Assembly: GCA_023666615.1 (NCBI GenBank)
Contig: JAMPBQ010000003.1
Coordinates: forward strand, 24,521-88,520
Source: Clostridium sp.
GTDB taxonomy: Bacteria; Bacteroidota; Bacteroidia; Bacteroidales; Muribaculaceae
Reading direction: 5' to 3'
Length of the DNA: 64,000 nucleotides
Shown: piece by piece, positions 26,202 through 35,786 of the stretch
Numbering within the stretch: the stretch's first letter is position 1
Layout of the letters: every line of letters begins with the position of its first letter
Translations under genes and position numbers: made by a program
Notes under the pieces: model-generated
Database searches by the model: none
What the model saw: the letters and a program-made list of their open reading frames with translations, nothing else
What the model was told of the DNA's origin: nothing

Positions 26202-26226
26202 AAGCGCGCCCGGCCGGGGCGCGCTT
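26202..26226 (-). terminator. Intrinsic terminator of the glycogen phosphorylase gene
   Basis: AAGCGCGCCC (26202-26211) and GGGCGCGCTT (26217-26226) form a very GC-rich stem. On the minus strand it is followed by eight Ts, the classical layout for the glgP transcript, which ends at 26248. Confidence 0.88.
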
Positions 26227-26247
26227 CTGATATTTGTATTGGTTGGA

Positions 26248-28809
26248 TTAAATCCAGCGCGTGTAAGCGAAATCTTGGCGGTGGGGCAGGTTGGGGTTCT
26301 TGGGATAGAGGCGGAAGCCGTAGCGGAATACGCCTGGGTCCGTGGCCTGATCCTTGAGCTCGTACGTCAGCACGTTGCCTTCTTCCTTCACAACCTTGAA
26401 TTGGCGGGTCTTCCAAAGAGTCTCCTCGCCATTCTCCTGCTTGTAGCTCAGCATTTCCAATCCAAGGTCCTTGCCGATGCCATTGGTGTCGATGATGGCC
26501 TTGATTGTAAATGTTTGGCCTGTAACTCCGGCGTTTTCGTTGGTAGTGTCCGTATTTTGGATGTCGAACACCTTGATGCCATCCCACTTGGAGGCAACGC
26601 TCTCCTTCCAGTCCACAATCTCCTTAGCGAGCTTATTGTCGTTGGCCGCAAGCTTGGCGCTGCGCTTTGCCTCGGGCTCGTAGAAGCGTACGATGTAGTC
26701 TTCAATCATGCGTTGCATAGTGAAGTGGGGCGCGATATCGCCGATAGAGCGCTTGATGTATTGAATCCACTCGGGAGAATATCCCTTTGAGTTCTTTGCG
26801 AAATAGAGGGGGATTATCTCGTTTTCAAGCATTGAGTAGATTGTGGCGGCGTCAAGGCGGTCCTGTTGAGCCTGGTCGGTAAAGGTGCGCTTGTCGGTGA
26901 GGGCCCAGCCGGCCTTTTCGTTGAAGCGGTAGCCTTCATACCACCAGCCGTCGAGCACTGAGAAGTTGAGCACGCCGTTCATCTCAGCCTTTTCGCCGGA
27001 TGTGCCGGATGCCTCAAGCGGACGGGTGGGGGTGTTGAGCCAAATGTCTACGCCGGTGACGAGGCGCTTGGCCACAATCATATTGTAGTCCTCAAGGAAG
27101 ATGATCTTGCCGAGGAATTGAGGCATGCGGGAAATCTCCATGATTCGCTTGATCAGGCCTTGGCCTGCGCCGTCGGCGGGGTGTGCCTTGCCCGAGAATA
27201 CGAACTGAACGGGGAATTGAGGATTGTTTACGATCTTATCGAGGCGATCAAGGTCAGTGAAGAGAAGGTGCGCGCGCTTGTAGGTGGCGAATCGGCGGGC
27301 GAAGCCAATGATTAGCGCGTTGGGGTTGATCTTGTCAAGGATGCTCATCACGGCGGAGGGGTCGCCCTGGTTGGCGAGCCACTTTGCCTTGAAGTCGCGG
27401 CGAACAAAGTTGATGAACTTATTCTTGAGCATTACGCGCATGTTCCAGATTTGCTCATCTGTGCATTTGAAGATGCCTTCCCATGCCTTTGTGTCGCTTT
27501 GGTGCGTGAACACTTGCTTGCCGAGGTGCTTGGTGTAGAATTCCTTCCATTCCGAAGCGGCCCATGTGGGCATGTGTACGCCGTTGGTTACATACCCTAC
27601 GTGGCTTTCCTGCCAGCTGTAGCCCTTCCAAATGCCGGCGAACATCTTCTTTGAAACCTCGCCGTGGAGCCAGCTTACGCCGTTGGCCTCCTGGCATGTG
27701 TTCAGGGCGAATACGCTCATTGAGAAGCGATCGTTGGTGTTGGGGTTTTCACGGCCCATGTTCATAAGGTCGTTCCAGCTGATGCCTAGCTTTGCGGGAT
27801 ATTCGCCCATGTATTTGCCAAACAGTCCTTCATCGAAATAGTCGTGGCCTGCGGGCACGGGAGTGTGTACGGTGTAGAGGGAAGATGCGCGCACGAGCTC
27901 AAGAGCTACGTTGAACGTCAGGCCATCCTGCACGTAGTCCACAAGGCGCTGCAGGTTGAGCAGGGCGGCGTGGCCTTCATTGGCGTGGTATAGTTGGGTC
28001 TTGATGCCAAGCTTCTTCAGCATGAGAATGCCGCCGATGCCAAGGAGATACTCTTGCTTGATGCGGTTTTCCCAGTCGCCGCCGTAGAGCTGGTGGGTGA
28101 TCTGGCGATCCCACTCGCTGTTCATATCGAAGTCGGTGTCCATCAGATAGAGCTTCATGCGGCCTACGTTTACGCGCCATACGTGGCTGTAAACCACGCG
28201 TCCGGGGTAAGGCACCTCAAGAATCATGGGGCGGCCGTTCTTGTCCATCACTTGCTCAATCGGCAGCTGGTTGAAGTTCTGGGGCTCATAGTTGGCTATC
28301 TGCTGGCCGTCAACGCTCAGGCTCTGAGTGAAATAGCCGTAGCGGTATAGGAAGCCGACTGCGGTCATGTCAACGCGGCTGTCTGATGCTTGCTTGATAT
28401 AGTCGCCTGCGAGGACGCCAAGGCCGCCGGAATAAATCTTCAGGCAGTTGCACAGTCCATACTCCATTGAGAAGTAAGAAACTGAGGGGATGTCGTCGCG
28501 CATGGACTGATCCATGTATTCTTTGAAATCAGCGTATACCTTTTGCATGCGTGCTATAAGGTCTTTGTCGGCCATCACTTCCTTCAGGCGCTCTGATGAG
28601 AGCTGCTGCAGGAGCATCACAGGGTTTTCGCCTGTAGAGCGCCACAGGTCAGGGTTTAGATCGCGGAAGAGGGCCTTTGCTTCGCTGTTCCACACCCACC
28701 ACAGATTGCGGGCCATTTCCTCAAGGGGCTTAAGCGCGGTGGGGAGCTCGGCCTTAACAGTAATGTCACGCCATACGGGTGCATTAGTGTTGCTTACGGG
28801 GAGTTTCAT
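26248..28809 (-). CDS. glgP: Alpha-glucan (glycogen/starch) phosphorylase
   Basis: 853 residues. The glycogen phosphorylase-type core includes [20 protein letters not shown] near the front and the pyridoxal-phosphate region [20 protein letters not shown] with the Lys that binds the cofactor. A DUF3417-type N-terminal extension ([20 protein letters not shown]) is typical of the bacterial alpha-glucan family. A C-terminal beta-sandwich tail with [20 protein letters not shown] follows. It releases glucose-1-phosphate from glycogen or maltodextrin. It lies 61 bp downstream of the GT3 glycogen synthase, so synthesis and breakdown genes form one unit closed by the terminator at 26202. Confidence 0.95.
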   Translation of the reverse strand: MKLPVSNTNAPVWRDITVKAELPTALKPLEEMARNLWWVWNSEAKALFRDLNPDLWRSTGENPVMLLQQLSSERLKEVMADKDLIARMQKVYADFKEYMDQSMRDDIPSVSYFSMEYGLCNCLKIYSGGLGVLAGDYIKQASDSRVDMTAVGFLYRYGYFTQSLSVDGQQIANYEPQNFNQLPIEQVMDKNGRPMILEVPYPGRVVYSHVWRVNVGRMKLYLMDTDFDMNSEWDRQITHQLYGGDWENRIKQEYLLGIGGILMLKKLGIKTQLYHANEGHAALLNLQRLVDYVQDGLTFNVALELVRASSLYTVHTPVPAGHDYFDEGLFGKYMGEYPAKLGISWNDLMNMGRENPNTNDRFSMSVFALNTCQEANGVSWLHGEVSKKMFAGIWKGYSWQESHVGYVTNGVHMPTWAASEWKEFYTKHLGKQVFTHQSDTKAWEGIFKCTDEQIWNMRVMLKNKFINFVRRDFKAKWLANQGDPSAVMSILDKINPNALIIGFARRFATYKRAHLLFTDLDRLDKIVNNPQFPVQFVFSGKAHPADGAGQGLIKRIMEISRMPQFLGKIIFLEDYNMIVAKRLVTGVDIWLNTPTRPLEASGTSGEKAEMNGVLNFSVLDGWWYEGYRFNEKAGWALTDKRTFTDQAQQDRLDAATIYSMLENEIIPLYFAKNSKGYSPEWIQYIKRSIGDIAPHFTMQRMIEDYIVRFYEPEAKRSAKLAANDNKLAKEIVDWKESVASKWDGIKVFDIQNTDTTNENAGVTGQTFTIKAIIDTNGIGKDLGLEMLSYKQENGEETLWKTRQFKVVKEEGNVLTYELKDQATDPGVFRYGFRLYPKNPNLPHRQDFAYTRWI

Positions 28810-28870
28810 AATTGTTTATTATTGGTTTTTGTTTTCGTTATTTATTTTTCGGCATGCGAGGGTTGTTGCG

Positions 28871-30529
28871 TCAGAATTGATTGCGGTGCGTTTCGTTTTC
28901 AATCGCAATTGCGTATGCCTTATCGTAATACTTAATGAAATAGGTCCAAGAAGCCTTTTTGGCTGTGCGCTGCGCGGCTTTGCGCACCTCGTTCAGCTCA
29001 ACCTCGGGCGCGTCGACCAGCTCCTTTAGGTCCACGGCAATGGCCTCTTTCACCTCATCGTAGTTGTAATCGCCGCGGTGCTCTACCTTCACTCCGCAAT
29101 CCTTGAAGGAATTTTTGAATGTGTCAAGCACCCATTGCCCAAATCCGGAAAGCGAAGTGGTGATTGTGGGCACGCCGAAGGCCACGCTCTCAAGCGGCGT
29201 ATAGCCCCAAGGCTCGTAGTACGAGGGGAAGACTGTGGCGTCAAGCCCGGGTAGAAGATCGTAATAAGGCTTGTTGAAGATGCCGTCATCGCCATTGAGA
29301 TAGCATGGCACGTATATCATTGACGCGCGGCTTTCTTCAGCGTTGGCGAATCCAATCTGGCGTATGCGGCAGATTATGCTGTCGTCATATGGGTTATTGA
29401 TTTCATGCGTGATTATAGGCTCCGGCAGACGCTTGCGCTCGCCATTTGCGATGGCGCTTTGCAGGTCGGCCCTGGGGCCTTTCACCCAAGCCGGCACCAT
29501 CACCAAAGCCAGTATTTTCCTCATTGGGTCAATGTCGCCCAGGCGAGAGATGGCGTCAAGATACAAGTCAATGCCTTTGTTGCGGTACTCGCATCGGCCG
29601 GAAGTGGCGATAATGAATGTATCGTCGCCGTATTCATTGCCTGTAAGGGCGGATGCCGCGTCAAGTATGGCTTTGCGCGCGTTTGCCCGGGCCTGCGCGT
29701 ATTTTGCCTTCGCCGGCACGAAATTCTCTTCGAATCCGTTGGGAGTGACCACGTCAGGCTTGCGGCCAAGAAGCTGTTGGCATTCGCGCGCCGTCACTTC
29801 GCTCACAGTCGTGAAGCAGTCAGCCTGCCATGCCGCGGTCTTTTCCAGCGAGTGCTTGGCCTCCATATTAAGCTCGGCGGCCATTTGGTCGCCGTTGTAT
29901 CCTTCGAGGTAATCGTAAAGCGGCTTCCCGTTTCCGCATATGCTGCGGCCAATGCATGTGGCGTGCGTTGTGAAAACCGTTGCCACTTCGGGGATGGCGT
30001 TCTTAACGTAAAGAAGGGCCATGCCGGTGGTCCATTCGTCAAAATGGGCGATCACGCGCTTGCCTTTGCGTGCTCCGAAATGCTCCGCCAGGCTCTCAAT
30101 CACCACGCCGGCGGCATGGGAGAAGGCGCATGCTTCGCCGTAATCGCCGTAAGCATGCAGGGAATCAACGCCGTACAGCTGCCACATGCGGCCGTAAAAG
30201 TCATTGTTGACGGCGTACATGCCCTTAAAGTCAATGAGTATGGCTATTGGCTTGCCGGGAATCTCCCAGCGGCCGACACGCACTTTTACGTCGTTCGGGA
30301 GATTCAGGAATTTGCGCCAATCTTTAAGCAATGTCTTAGACTCGACAAAATAAGGTGATGGATTTGTGTCAGACCAAACGTCGGGGCCGATGAATATAAC
30401 CTTATCTTTAAAGGATTTCTGAAGCGTTTTCGCCTTGGTCGAGAGCACAGTGTAGATTCCGCCCACTTTGTTGCAGACCTCCCAGCTGGTCTCTATCAAT
30501 AAGTCAAACTCCAAAGTCGAATTATCCAT
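28871..30529 (-). CDS. Glycogen synthase, eukaryote-like GT3 family
   Basis: 552 residues. The N-terminal DLLIETSWEVCNKVGGIYTV with KVGG and the later FDEWTTGMALLYVKN, THATCIGRSI and YEPWGYTPLESVAFGVPTIT segments identify the GT3-type synthase found in animals, fungi and Bacteroidetes rather than the GlgA (GT5) type. It extends alpha-1,4-glucan chains, using UDP-glucose in characterised GT3 enzymes. The Arg-rich allosteric segment of the eukaryotic enzymes is not visible. It has its own promoter (30561-30592) and precedes glgP. Confidence 0.93.
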   Translation of the reverse strand: MDNSTLEFDLLIETSWEVCNKVGGIYTVLSTKAKTLQKSFKDKVIFIGPDVWSDTNPSPYFVESKTLLKDWRKFLNLPNDVKVRVGRWEIPGKPIAILIDFKGMYAVNNDFYGRMWQLYGVDSLHAYGDYGEACAFSHAAGVVIESLAEHFGARKGKRVIAHFDEWTTGMALLYVKNAIPEVATVFTTHATCIGRSICGNGKPLYDYLEGYNGDQMAAELNMEAKHSLEKTAAWQADCFTTVSEVTARECQQLLGRKPDVVTPNGFEENFVPAKAKYAQARANARKAILDAASALTGNEYGDDTFIIATSGRCEYRNKGIDLYLDAISRLGDIDPMRKILALVMVPAWVKGPRADLQSAIANGERKRLPEPIITHEINNPYDDSIICRIRQIGFANAEESRASMIYVPCYLNGDDGIFNKPYYDLLPGLDATVFPSYYEPWGYTPLESVAFGVPTITTSLSGFGQWVLDTFKNSFKDCGVKVEHRGDYNYDEVKEAIAVDLKELVDAPEVELNEVRKAAQRTAKKASWTYFIKYYDKAYAIAIENETHRNQF

Positions 30530-30560
30530 ATATCTATGATAGATTTCTAATTTTCAGCGC

Positions 30561-30592
30561 AAAGGTAGCAATATTTTCTGAATCTACCAAAA
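30561..30592 (-). promoter_or_regulatory. Promoter of the glycogen synthase-phosphorylase unit
   Basis: Minus-strand TTTG (30592-30589), 20-bp spacer and TACCTTTG (30568-30561) match the consensus in both elements. The leader is about 25-30 nt to the ATG at 30529. Confidence 0.75.
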
Positions 30593-30672
30593 GCGTTAAT
30601 TATTAATGCAAATTCATCGGCATAATTTAGCTTTGTTTGATTATGCTCCAAGCCAAAATATCGCCATAAAAA

Positions 30673-30718
30673 GCCAAGGCGAGAATCAGCCGCGCAGGCG
30701 GTGATTCTCATCCTTGGC
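30673..30718 (-). terminator. Intrinsic terminator downstream of engB
   Basis: A long stem pairs GCCAAGG with CCTTGGC, then GAGAATCA with TGATTCTC, closing on CCGC/GCGG and a four-base loop. On the minus strand it ends in TTTTT, the layout expected for the transcript that leaves engB at 30740. Confidence 0.8.
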
Positions 30719-30739
30719 CATAGGGGGTAGCGGGGCGTG

Positions 30740-31561
30740 TCAGATGCCTTCTGTGTGCGGGTTGAAGTCAAGAGTGCATGTGCGCTGCTTCACTTCCTTG
30801 GAGGTCACTTCCTCATTGTCTGAGTTGTCAACGGCAGCCCCTGGATAGTTCTTCTCAGCATTGTTTTGGACCTTTTCGTCCTGCGCTTTGCTTTTTTCAG
30901 ATTTTGTTTCCATATCTTCATCTTTTTTGTTAGTCGGGAATTTCTGCGCGGGCGCTTCTTCCAGCAAAGGCAGTTTGTTCATTTCGTCGATATACCCCAA
31001 CAGCTCATCGCGTCCGGCTCCGGTTTGCGACGATGTCACGAAGATGGGGGGAAGCTCTTCCCATTGCTCCAATAGGCTTTCGCAATACTTTGCCACATTG
31101 GCGTTTGCCTCCTGTTTTCCGAGCTTGTCGGTCTTTGTGAATACGATGCTGAACGGCACCTCGTTCTCGGCCAGCCACTCCATAAAAGCCAGGTCAACCT
31201 TTTGGGGCTCGAGCCTGGAGTCGATCAGAAGGAATAAGTTGGTCATTTGCTGGCGCTCAAGAATATATGACCTTATCATGGCGTCAAGCTTCGCAAGGTC
31301 TTTCTTGCTTCGGGCGGCATAGCCGTAGCCCGGGAGGTCAACTATATACCAGCTGTCATTGATCAGAAAGTGGTTTATGAGCATGGTTTTTCCCGGCGTG
31401 GCCGAAGTCATGGCCAGGCCTTTGCGCTTGGTGAGCATATTGATGAGTGACGATTTGCCCACGTTGCTTCGTCCAATGAACGCATATTCATGCATCTTTG
31501 TGGCCGGAGCCTTTTGCACATCGGCGGCGCTTCCCGCGAATTTTGCTTCTTTGATGGTCAT
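30740..31561 (-). CDS. engB: Ribosome-biogenesis GTPase YihA/YsxC (EngB) with a C-terminal tail
   Basis: 273 residues; the first 205 or so are a normal EngB with P-loop [15 protein letters not shown]2 in SATPGKT, G3 DLPGYGYA and G4 TKTDK. It assists late assembly of the 50S subunit. The family is usually about 195-210 residues; here an extra 65-residue tail, highly charged and low in complexity ([18 protein letters not shown]..), is probably disordered. It lies 54 bp downstream of the S1/P1 nuclease gene and ends at a strong terminator. Confidence 0.93.
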   Translation of the reverse strand: MTIKEAKFAGSAADVQKAPATKMHEYAFIGRSNVGKSSLINMLTKRKGLAMTSATPGKTMLINHFLINDSWYIVDLPGYGYAARSKKDLAKLDAMIRSYILERQQMTNLFLLIDSRLEPQKVDLAFMEWLAENEVPFSIVFTKTDKLGKQEANANVAKYCESLLEQWEELPPIFVTSSQTGAGRDELLGYIDEMNKLPLLEEAPAQKFPTNKKDEDMETKSEKSKAQDEKVQNNAEKNYPGAAVDNSDNEEVTSKEVKQRTCTLDFNPHTEGI

Positions 31562-31614
31562 AATTCTCGCTGTCTTAACTCTTAATTAACAATCAAGATA
31601 TGGATATGGTTCAA

Positions 31615-32400
31615 TTATTGATAATGGGGATCGAATATCTGGTTGAGGAGATGGGCCAGACGAAGGCCACCCCGTAGGAATTGCTGCTCGATCACCGGAG
31701 TGAACATGTTCACGTAATCGTAAGAGATCTTCACTCCCGCGGGCGATTCCTTGTAGACATCGCGGCTGATGGCGTATGTCTCGCGGCACCAGTCGCCGAT
31801 GTTGCCGGCGATGATGGCTTCTTCCTCCGCGGGCGTGGCGCGGTCCACTTGCTGCTGCCATTCGGTATAGCTCCAGTCATGGGCGCTCTTTACGATTGAC
31901 CCGTCCCATACGCTGTGCAGGTTATTGTCGCGGCCAAAGTAATTGACCTTGATTTTGTTTCCGCCCAGGTCGGTCTGGCGTCCCATGTGCATGGGCTGGT
32001 GCATGTCGCCCAAAAGGTGTATGAGGATTTTCAGCGCCAAAGCGGATTCCTCGGGGGAGAGAGTGCCGCTTTTCAGCTTCGACGCTTGGTCAATGGCGGC
32101 CAATTCGATGTCTCCCTTGGGATGCCGGGCCATTTCATCGTAAGTGACGCCATCGTTGGTGTTCTTATAATGCCAGGTTGACGTATAGCTGTATTCGGGG
32201 GTATGGCTGGCGTTGTCGAGCCAATTGGCCCAATAGACCATTGATTTGCCCTGAAGGATTGAGTCAACGGCATGGCGAGTCGTCTCGGTCAGGTGGTTTT
32301 CGGCGATATAGGCCGTTACGTCATGTCCTTTTTGCGACCACGAGAAGGCCGATAGGGAAATGGCGCATGAAAGGATCGATGCGAATATTTTGCGTTTCAT
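31615..32400 (-). CDS. S1/P1-family zinc nuclease, secreted
   Basis: 261 residues with a signal peptide (MKRKIFASILSCAISLSAFS). Cleavage there would leave Trp as the first mature residue in WSQKGH, exactly as in P1 nuclease, where the N-terminal Trp and nearby His bind zinc. Further zinc ligands appear in the segments HLLGDMHQPMHMG and NLHSVWD. Such enzymes degrade single-stranded nucleic acids and remove 3'-phosphates, acting in the periplasm for nucleotide recovery. It follows the RidA gene on the same strand. Confidence 0.92.
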   Translation of the reverse strand: MKRKIFASILSCAISLSAFSWSQKGHDVTAYIAENHLTETTRHAVDSILQGKSMVYWANWLDNASHTPEYSYTSTWHYKNTNDGVTYDEMARHPKGDIELAAIDQASKLKSGTLSPEESALALKILIHLLGDMHQPMHMGRQTDLGGNKIKVNYFGRDNNLHSVWDGSIVKSAHDWSYTEWQQQVDRATPAEEEAIIAGNIGDWCRETYAISRDVYKESPAGVKISYDYVNMFTPVIEQQFLRGGLRLAHLLNQIFDPHYQ

Positions 32401-32434
32401 TGTAAATGGCGTGTGGGTATTTGAGAATTTTTGA

Positions 32435-32809
32435 TTAGCGTGCGGCGATAACCTCGATTTCCACCTTAGCGCCCTTGGGAAGGGTCTTTACCGCCACGGC
32501 TGAGCGAGCGGGATAGGGGCTGCTGAAGCATGATTCATACACGGCGTTCATAGCCGCGAAATCACCCATATCTGCAAGGAAAACTGTGGTTTTGACTACG
32601 TTGGCCAGTGTTAGCCCTGCCGCCTCAAGCACAGCCTTGACATTGGCCAAAGATTGCGCGGACTGCGAGCTGACGTCCTCGGGCATTGCGCCGGTGGCGG
32701 GGTCGATGGGGAGCTGACCGGAGACGAATGCGAAGGCGCCGGCGTCGATGGCTTGGCTGTACGGGCCTATTGCGGCTGGGGCATTGTTGGAGGTGATCGG
32801 TTGTTTCAT
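32435..32809 (-). CDS. RidA-family reactive imine/enamine deaminase
   Basis: 124 residues, the normal family length. Conserved features include APAAIGPYSQAIDAG at the start, VSGQLPIDPATG, and near the end PYPARSAVAVKTLPKGAKVE with the substrate-binding Arg. RidA hydrolyses reactive 2-aminoacrylate and related imines formed by PLP enzymes, protecting other proteins. It is 31 bp behind the FAD-dehydrogenase gene in the same direction. Confidence 0.94.
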   Translation of the reverse strand: MKQPITSNNAPAAIGPYSQAIDAGAFAFVSGQLPIDPATGAMPEDVSSQSAQSLANVKAVLEAAGLTLANVVKTTVFLADMGDFAAMNAVYESCFSSPYPARSAVAVKTLPKGAKVEIEVIAAR

Positions 32810-32840
32810 AAGGATATGATTTTAGATTTTTGTAGTGAAT

Positions 32841-34415
32841 TTATTTTGTGTTCAGCTGTTCGGCCAGGGCTGTGGCGCAGCGTTCGCCATCTATGGCCGC
32901 GCTGGCTATTCCTCCGGCGTAGCCGGCCCCTTCGCCGCAAGGGTATAAGCCCTGGATTGTTGCATGCTGGAGAGTGGCATTGTCCCTAATGATGCGCACG
33001 GGGGAGGACGTGCGAGTTTCATTTCCAACTACAATGGCTTCGGGGGTCACATAGCCCTTGTATTTTTTCCCGAAATCGGCGAAGGCGCCCTGCAGGCGCT
33101 TGGCCACCATTATGGGGAGAAGTCTTTCCAGCTGGCCCGGGTGTATTCCCGCGGTGTAGGATGATTTTGGCAGCGTTTCTGATTCCTTGCCTTCGATAAA
33201 GTCGGTGAGCCTCTGCGCGGGTGCGTTTTGGGTGCCGTCACCCGAGTGTGAGAAGAAGCTTTTTTCGATGCTTCTTTGGAATTTCATCATTTTCAGCGGG
33301 TCGTCGCCGGGCAAGTCTTCAGGAAGCACCTCCACCACAATGCCGGAATTGGCCCATTGCGTGCCGCGGTTGCTTGGCGACATTCCGTTTACCACCATGA
33401 GGCCGGGCTCGTTGGTAGCGGGTATGATATAGCCGCCGGGGCACATGCAAAATGAATAGACGGCCCTGTCGTCTACGCGTGTAAGCAAGCTGTATTCCGC
33501 GGGCGGGAGATGCTTTCCGCGGCCTTTGGGAGAATGATAGAATATGCTGTCGATTAGGGCTTGAGGATGCTCTACCCTCACGCCTACGGCAATGCCTTTT
33601 GCCTCCATCCCCACGCCTTTTTCCTTCAGCATGCTGTAGACGTCGCGCGCGGAATGGCCGGTGGCCAAAATCACGGGGCCATGGAAAGCATGGGCATTTC
33701 CCTCGCTGTCCACGGCTTCAACGCCCTGGCATTTGCCGTGGTCTATCAATAGTGAATCAACCCTTTCGCCAAAATGCACCTCGCCTCCGCAGTCAATGAT
33801 GGTTTGCCGCATAGCCTTTATCACTCCCGGGAGCTTGTCGCTGCCAATATGCGGATGCGCATCGGCCAAAATATCGGGGTTGGCGCCATGTTGTACGAAG
33901 ATATTCAGCACCTTCTCCACTGATCCCCTTTTCTTGCTGCGTGTATACAATTTTCCGTCTGAGAACGCGCCGGCGCCGCCCTCGCCAAAGCAATAATTGC
34001 TGTTGGGGTCTACTTTCCCTTCGCGGCTGATGGCCGCGAGGTCGGTGCGACGGTTGTCTACGTCTTTGCCTCTTTCAAGAAGTATGGGCTTTATGCCAAG
34101 CTCGATTAGCCGCAGCGCGGCGAAAAGGCCCGCCGGGCCGGCGCCTACTACGATAGCCTGCTTGGCCTCTGGGGCAAGAGGCTTGTATTCTACGGGCTGG
34201 GCCTGCGACAATGTCTCGTCGATTTCGTCTATGTGTGCTGTGATGGTAAGATTCACCATCACTTGGCGCTGGCGAGCGTCGATTGAGCGCCGGTTGATGT
34301 CTATTCTCTTTATGCGGTTTACGTCAACGTCAAGGGCCGTAGATGCTTCTATCTTCAGCCTTAGCTCGTCATAGGCCTGCTCAGGCTTGAGGCGGAGCTG
34401 CAATTGATTTGTCAT
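32841..34415 (-). CDS. FAD-dependent dehydrogenase (NAD(P)/FAD oxidoreductase family)
   Basis: 524 residues. A ~90-residue N-terminal domain precedes the dinucleotide-binding AIVVGAGPAGLFAALRLIEL, followed by E-R at the ribose position, ATGHSARD, and a C-terminal FAD motif GLYPCGEGAGYAGGI with GERCATALAE. This layout is the widespread family often annotated as FAD-dependent dehydrogenase, whose substrate is not established. The first 35 bases overlap the end of the MATE gene, so the two are translationally linked. Confidence 0.88.
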   Translation of the reverse strand: MTNQLQLRLKPEQAYDELRLKIEASTALDVDVNRIKRIDINRRSIDARQRQVMVNLTITAHIDEIDETLSQAQPVEYKPLAPEAKQAIVVGAGPAGLFAALRLIELGIKPILLERGKDVDNRRTDLAAISREGKVDPNSNYCFGEGGAGAFSDGKLYTRSKKRGSVEKVLNIFVQHGANPDILADAHPHIGSDKLPGVIKAMRQTIIDCGGEVHFGERVDSLLIDHGKCQGVEAVDSEGNAHAFHGPVILATGHSARDVYSMLKEKGVGMEAKGIAVGVRVEHPQALIDSIFYHSPKGRGKHLPPAEYSLLTRVDDRAVYSFCMCPGGYIIPATNEPGLMVVNGMSPSNRGTQWANSGIVVEVLPEDLPGDDPLKMMKFQRSIEKSFFSHSGDGTQNAPAQRLTDFIEGKESETLPKSSYTAGIHPGQLERLLPIMVAKRLQGAFADFGKKYKGYVTPEAIVVGNETRTSSPVRIIRDNATLQHATIQGLYPCGEGAGYAGGIASAAIDGERCATALAEQLNTK

Positions 34416-35775
34416 ATTTCTTAATGAATTTGCTGTTGTAAATGATAAGAACGGTAAGGGCTAGGACAAACGCGAGGAAGTCGCTGCCAACCATGCCCGC
34501 CCAGACGCCGTCTACGCCCCAATATTTGGGGAGAATCCACAGGAGGGGCAGGAGGAATATCAGCTGGCGCGTCAGGGATAGCGCAATGGAAAGTTTTGGC
34601 TTGCCTATGCTTTGGAAGAAGTTCTGGATCACGACTTGCACGCCTACGACAGGATAGATGATGAAGTAGATGCGATACGCGCGTCGGGCCATGTCGATCA
34701 TGGTCTGGTCTGTGGTGAACATTCTTGATAGGTCGTCGGGTATGGCCTCTGTCAATATCCAGCCTACAGCTGTTATGGCCAGTCCGCACCATATGCCTTT
34801 CATAAGGGTGGACTTTACGCGCTGGATGTTTCCGGCGCCCATGTTGTAGCCAAGTATGGGCTGCATGCCTTGGGTAACGCCGAAGACTATCATGACGAAG
34901 AACATGGTGGTGCGGTTGAGGATGCCGTACGCGCCAACGGCAATGTCGCCGTATTCCCCGGCCGTGGAAAGCAATGATTTATTGATGAATATCACCACAA
35001 GGCATGCGCAGCAGTTCATAAGGAAGGGCGACATGCCGATTGAGTAGATGCGCTTGATCACCATTGGATTGAAGAATCCGCATGAGAAGTCGAAATGAAC
35101 ATAGCTCTTCTTCGACATAAAATGGCTGAGCACCCAGACGAAGGCCACCGCCTGCCCGCAAATGGTGGCCCATGCCGCGCCGGCGATTCCCCATTCAAAC
35201 TTGAAGATGAAGAGCGGAGCCAGCACAATGTTGACGGCCACGGATATCAAGGCCGAGTACATGGCCTTTCGCGGATAGCCGGTGGCTCTCATCAGATTGT
35301 TGAGGCCAATGAATATGTATGAAATCGGAGTGCCGATTAGGATTACCCTTATGAACTCCCTGGCAAAGGGGAGTGTGGCGTCGGTGGCTCCGAAAAGTCG
35401 AAGTATGGGGTCCATAAATATGAATGCCAGGCCGCCGAACACTATTGAATGGATTATGCACAGGAGCATCACGGTGTTCAGGGTCTCCGTGGCCCTTTTG
35501 AGATTCTTTTGTCCAAGGAAAATAGAACTGATTGTAGCGCCGCCGACGGCCACGAGCGTGCAGAAGCCTATCACGAGATTCATCAGCGGGAACGTTATGG
35601 CCAGGCCGGCTATGGCCATTGGGCCTACGCCTTGGCCAATGAAAATGCTGTCCACGATGTTGTAGACTGACGTGGCCACACTGGCTATGATGGCTGGCAC
35701 GGAATATTGCACAAGGAGCTTGCCGATGCTCTCTGTGCCGAGGCTCTGCGGAGATGTATTGTTTTGCTTGGGCAT
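34381..35775 (-). CDS. MATE-family efflux transporter
   Basis: 464 residues with 12 membrane segments in two homologous halves, e.g. SIGKLLVQYSVPAIIASVAT near the start and IGMSPFLMNCCACLVVIFIN at the start of the second half. The multidrug/NorM-like subgroup uses a sodium or proton gradient to export cationic compounds. The final 35 bases overlap the FAD-dehydrogenase start. It lies 11 bp downstream of the YihY-type gene. Confidence 0.92.
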   Translation of the reverse strand: MPKQNNTSPQSLGTESIGKLLVQYSVPAIIASVATSVYNIVDSIFIGQGVGPMAIAGLAITFPLMNLVIGFCTLVAVGGATISSIFLGQKNLKRATETLNTVMLLCIIHSIVFGGLAFIFMDPILRLFGATDATLPFAREFIRVILIGTPISYIFIGLNNLMRATGYPRKAMYSALISVAVNIVLAPLFIFKFEWGIAGAAWATICGQAVAFVWVLSHFMSKKSYVHFDFSCGFFNPMVIKRIYSIGMSPFLMNCCACLVVIFINKSLLSTAGEYGDIAVGAYGILNRTTMFFVMIVFGVTQGMQPILGYNMGAGNIQRVKSTLMKGIWCGLAITAVGWILTEAIPDDLSRMFTTDQTMIDMARRAYRIYFIIYPVVGVQVVIQNFFQSIGKPKLSIALSLTRQLIFLLPLLWILPKYWGVDGVWAGMVGSDFLAFVLALTVLIIYNSKFIKKYDKSIAAPPQA

Positions 35776-35786
35776 GTTGGCGATTT

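Noticed and set aside
29405-30358. 317-codon open frame on the plus strand
   Set aside because: It lies entirely opposite the well-supported GT3 glycogen synthase; its protein has no recognisable motif and the frame is open because of the codon bias of the real gene.
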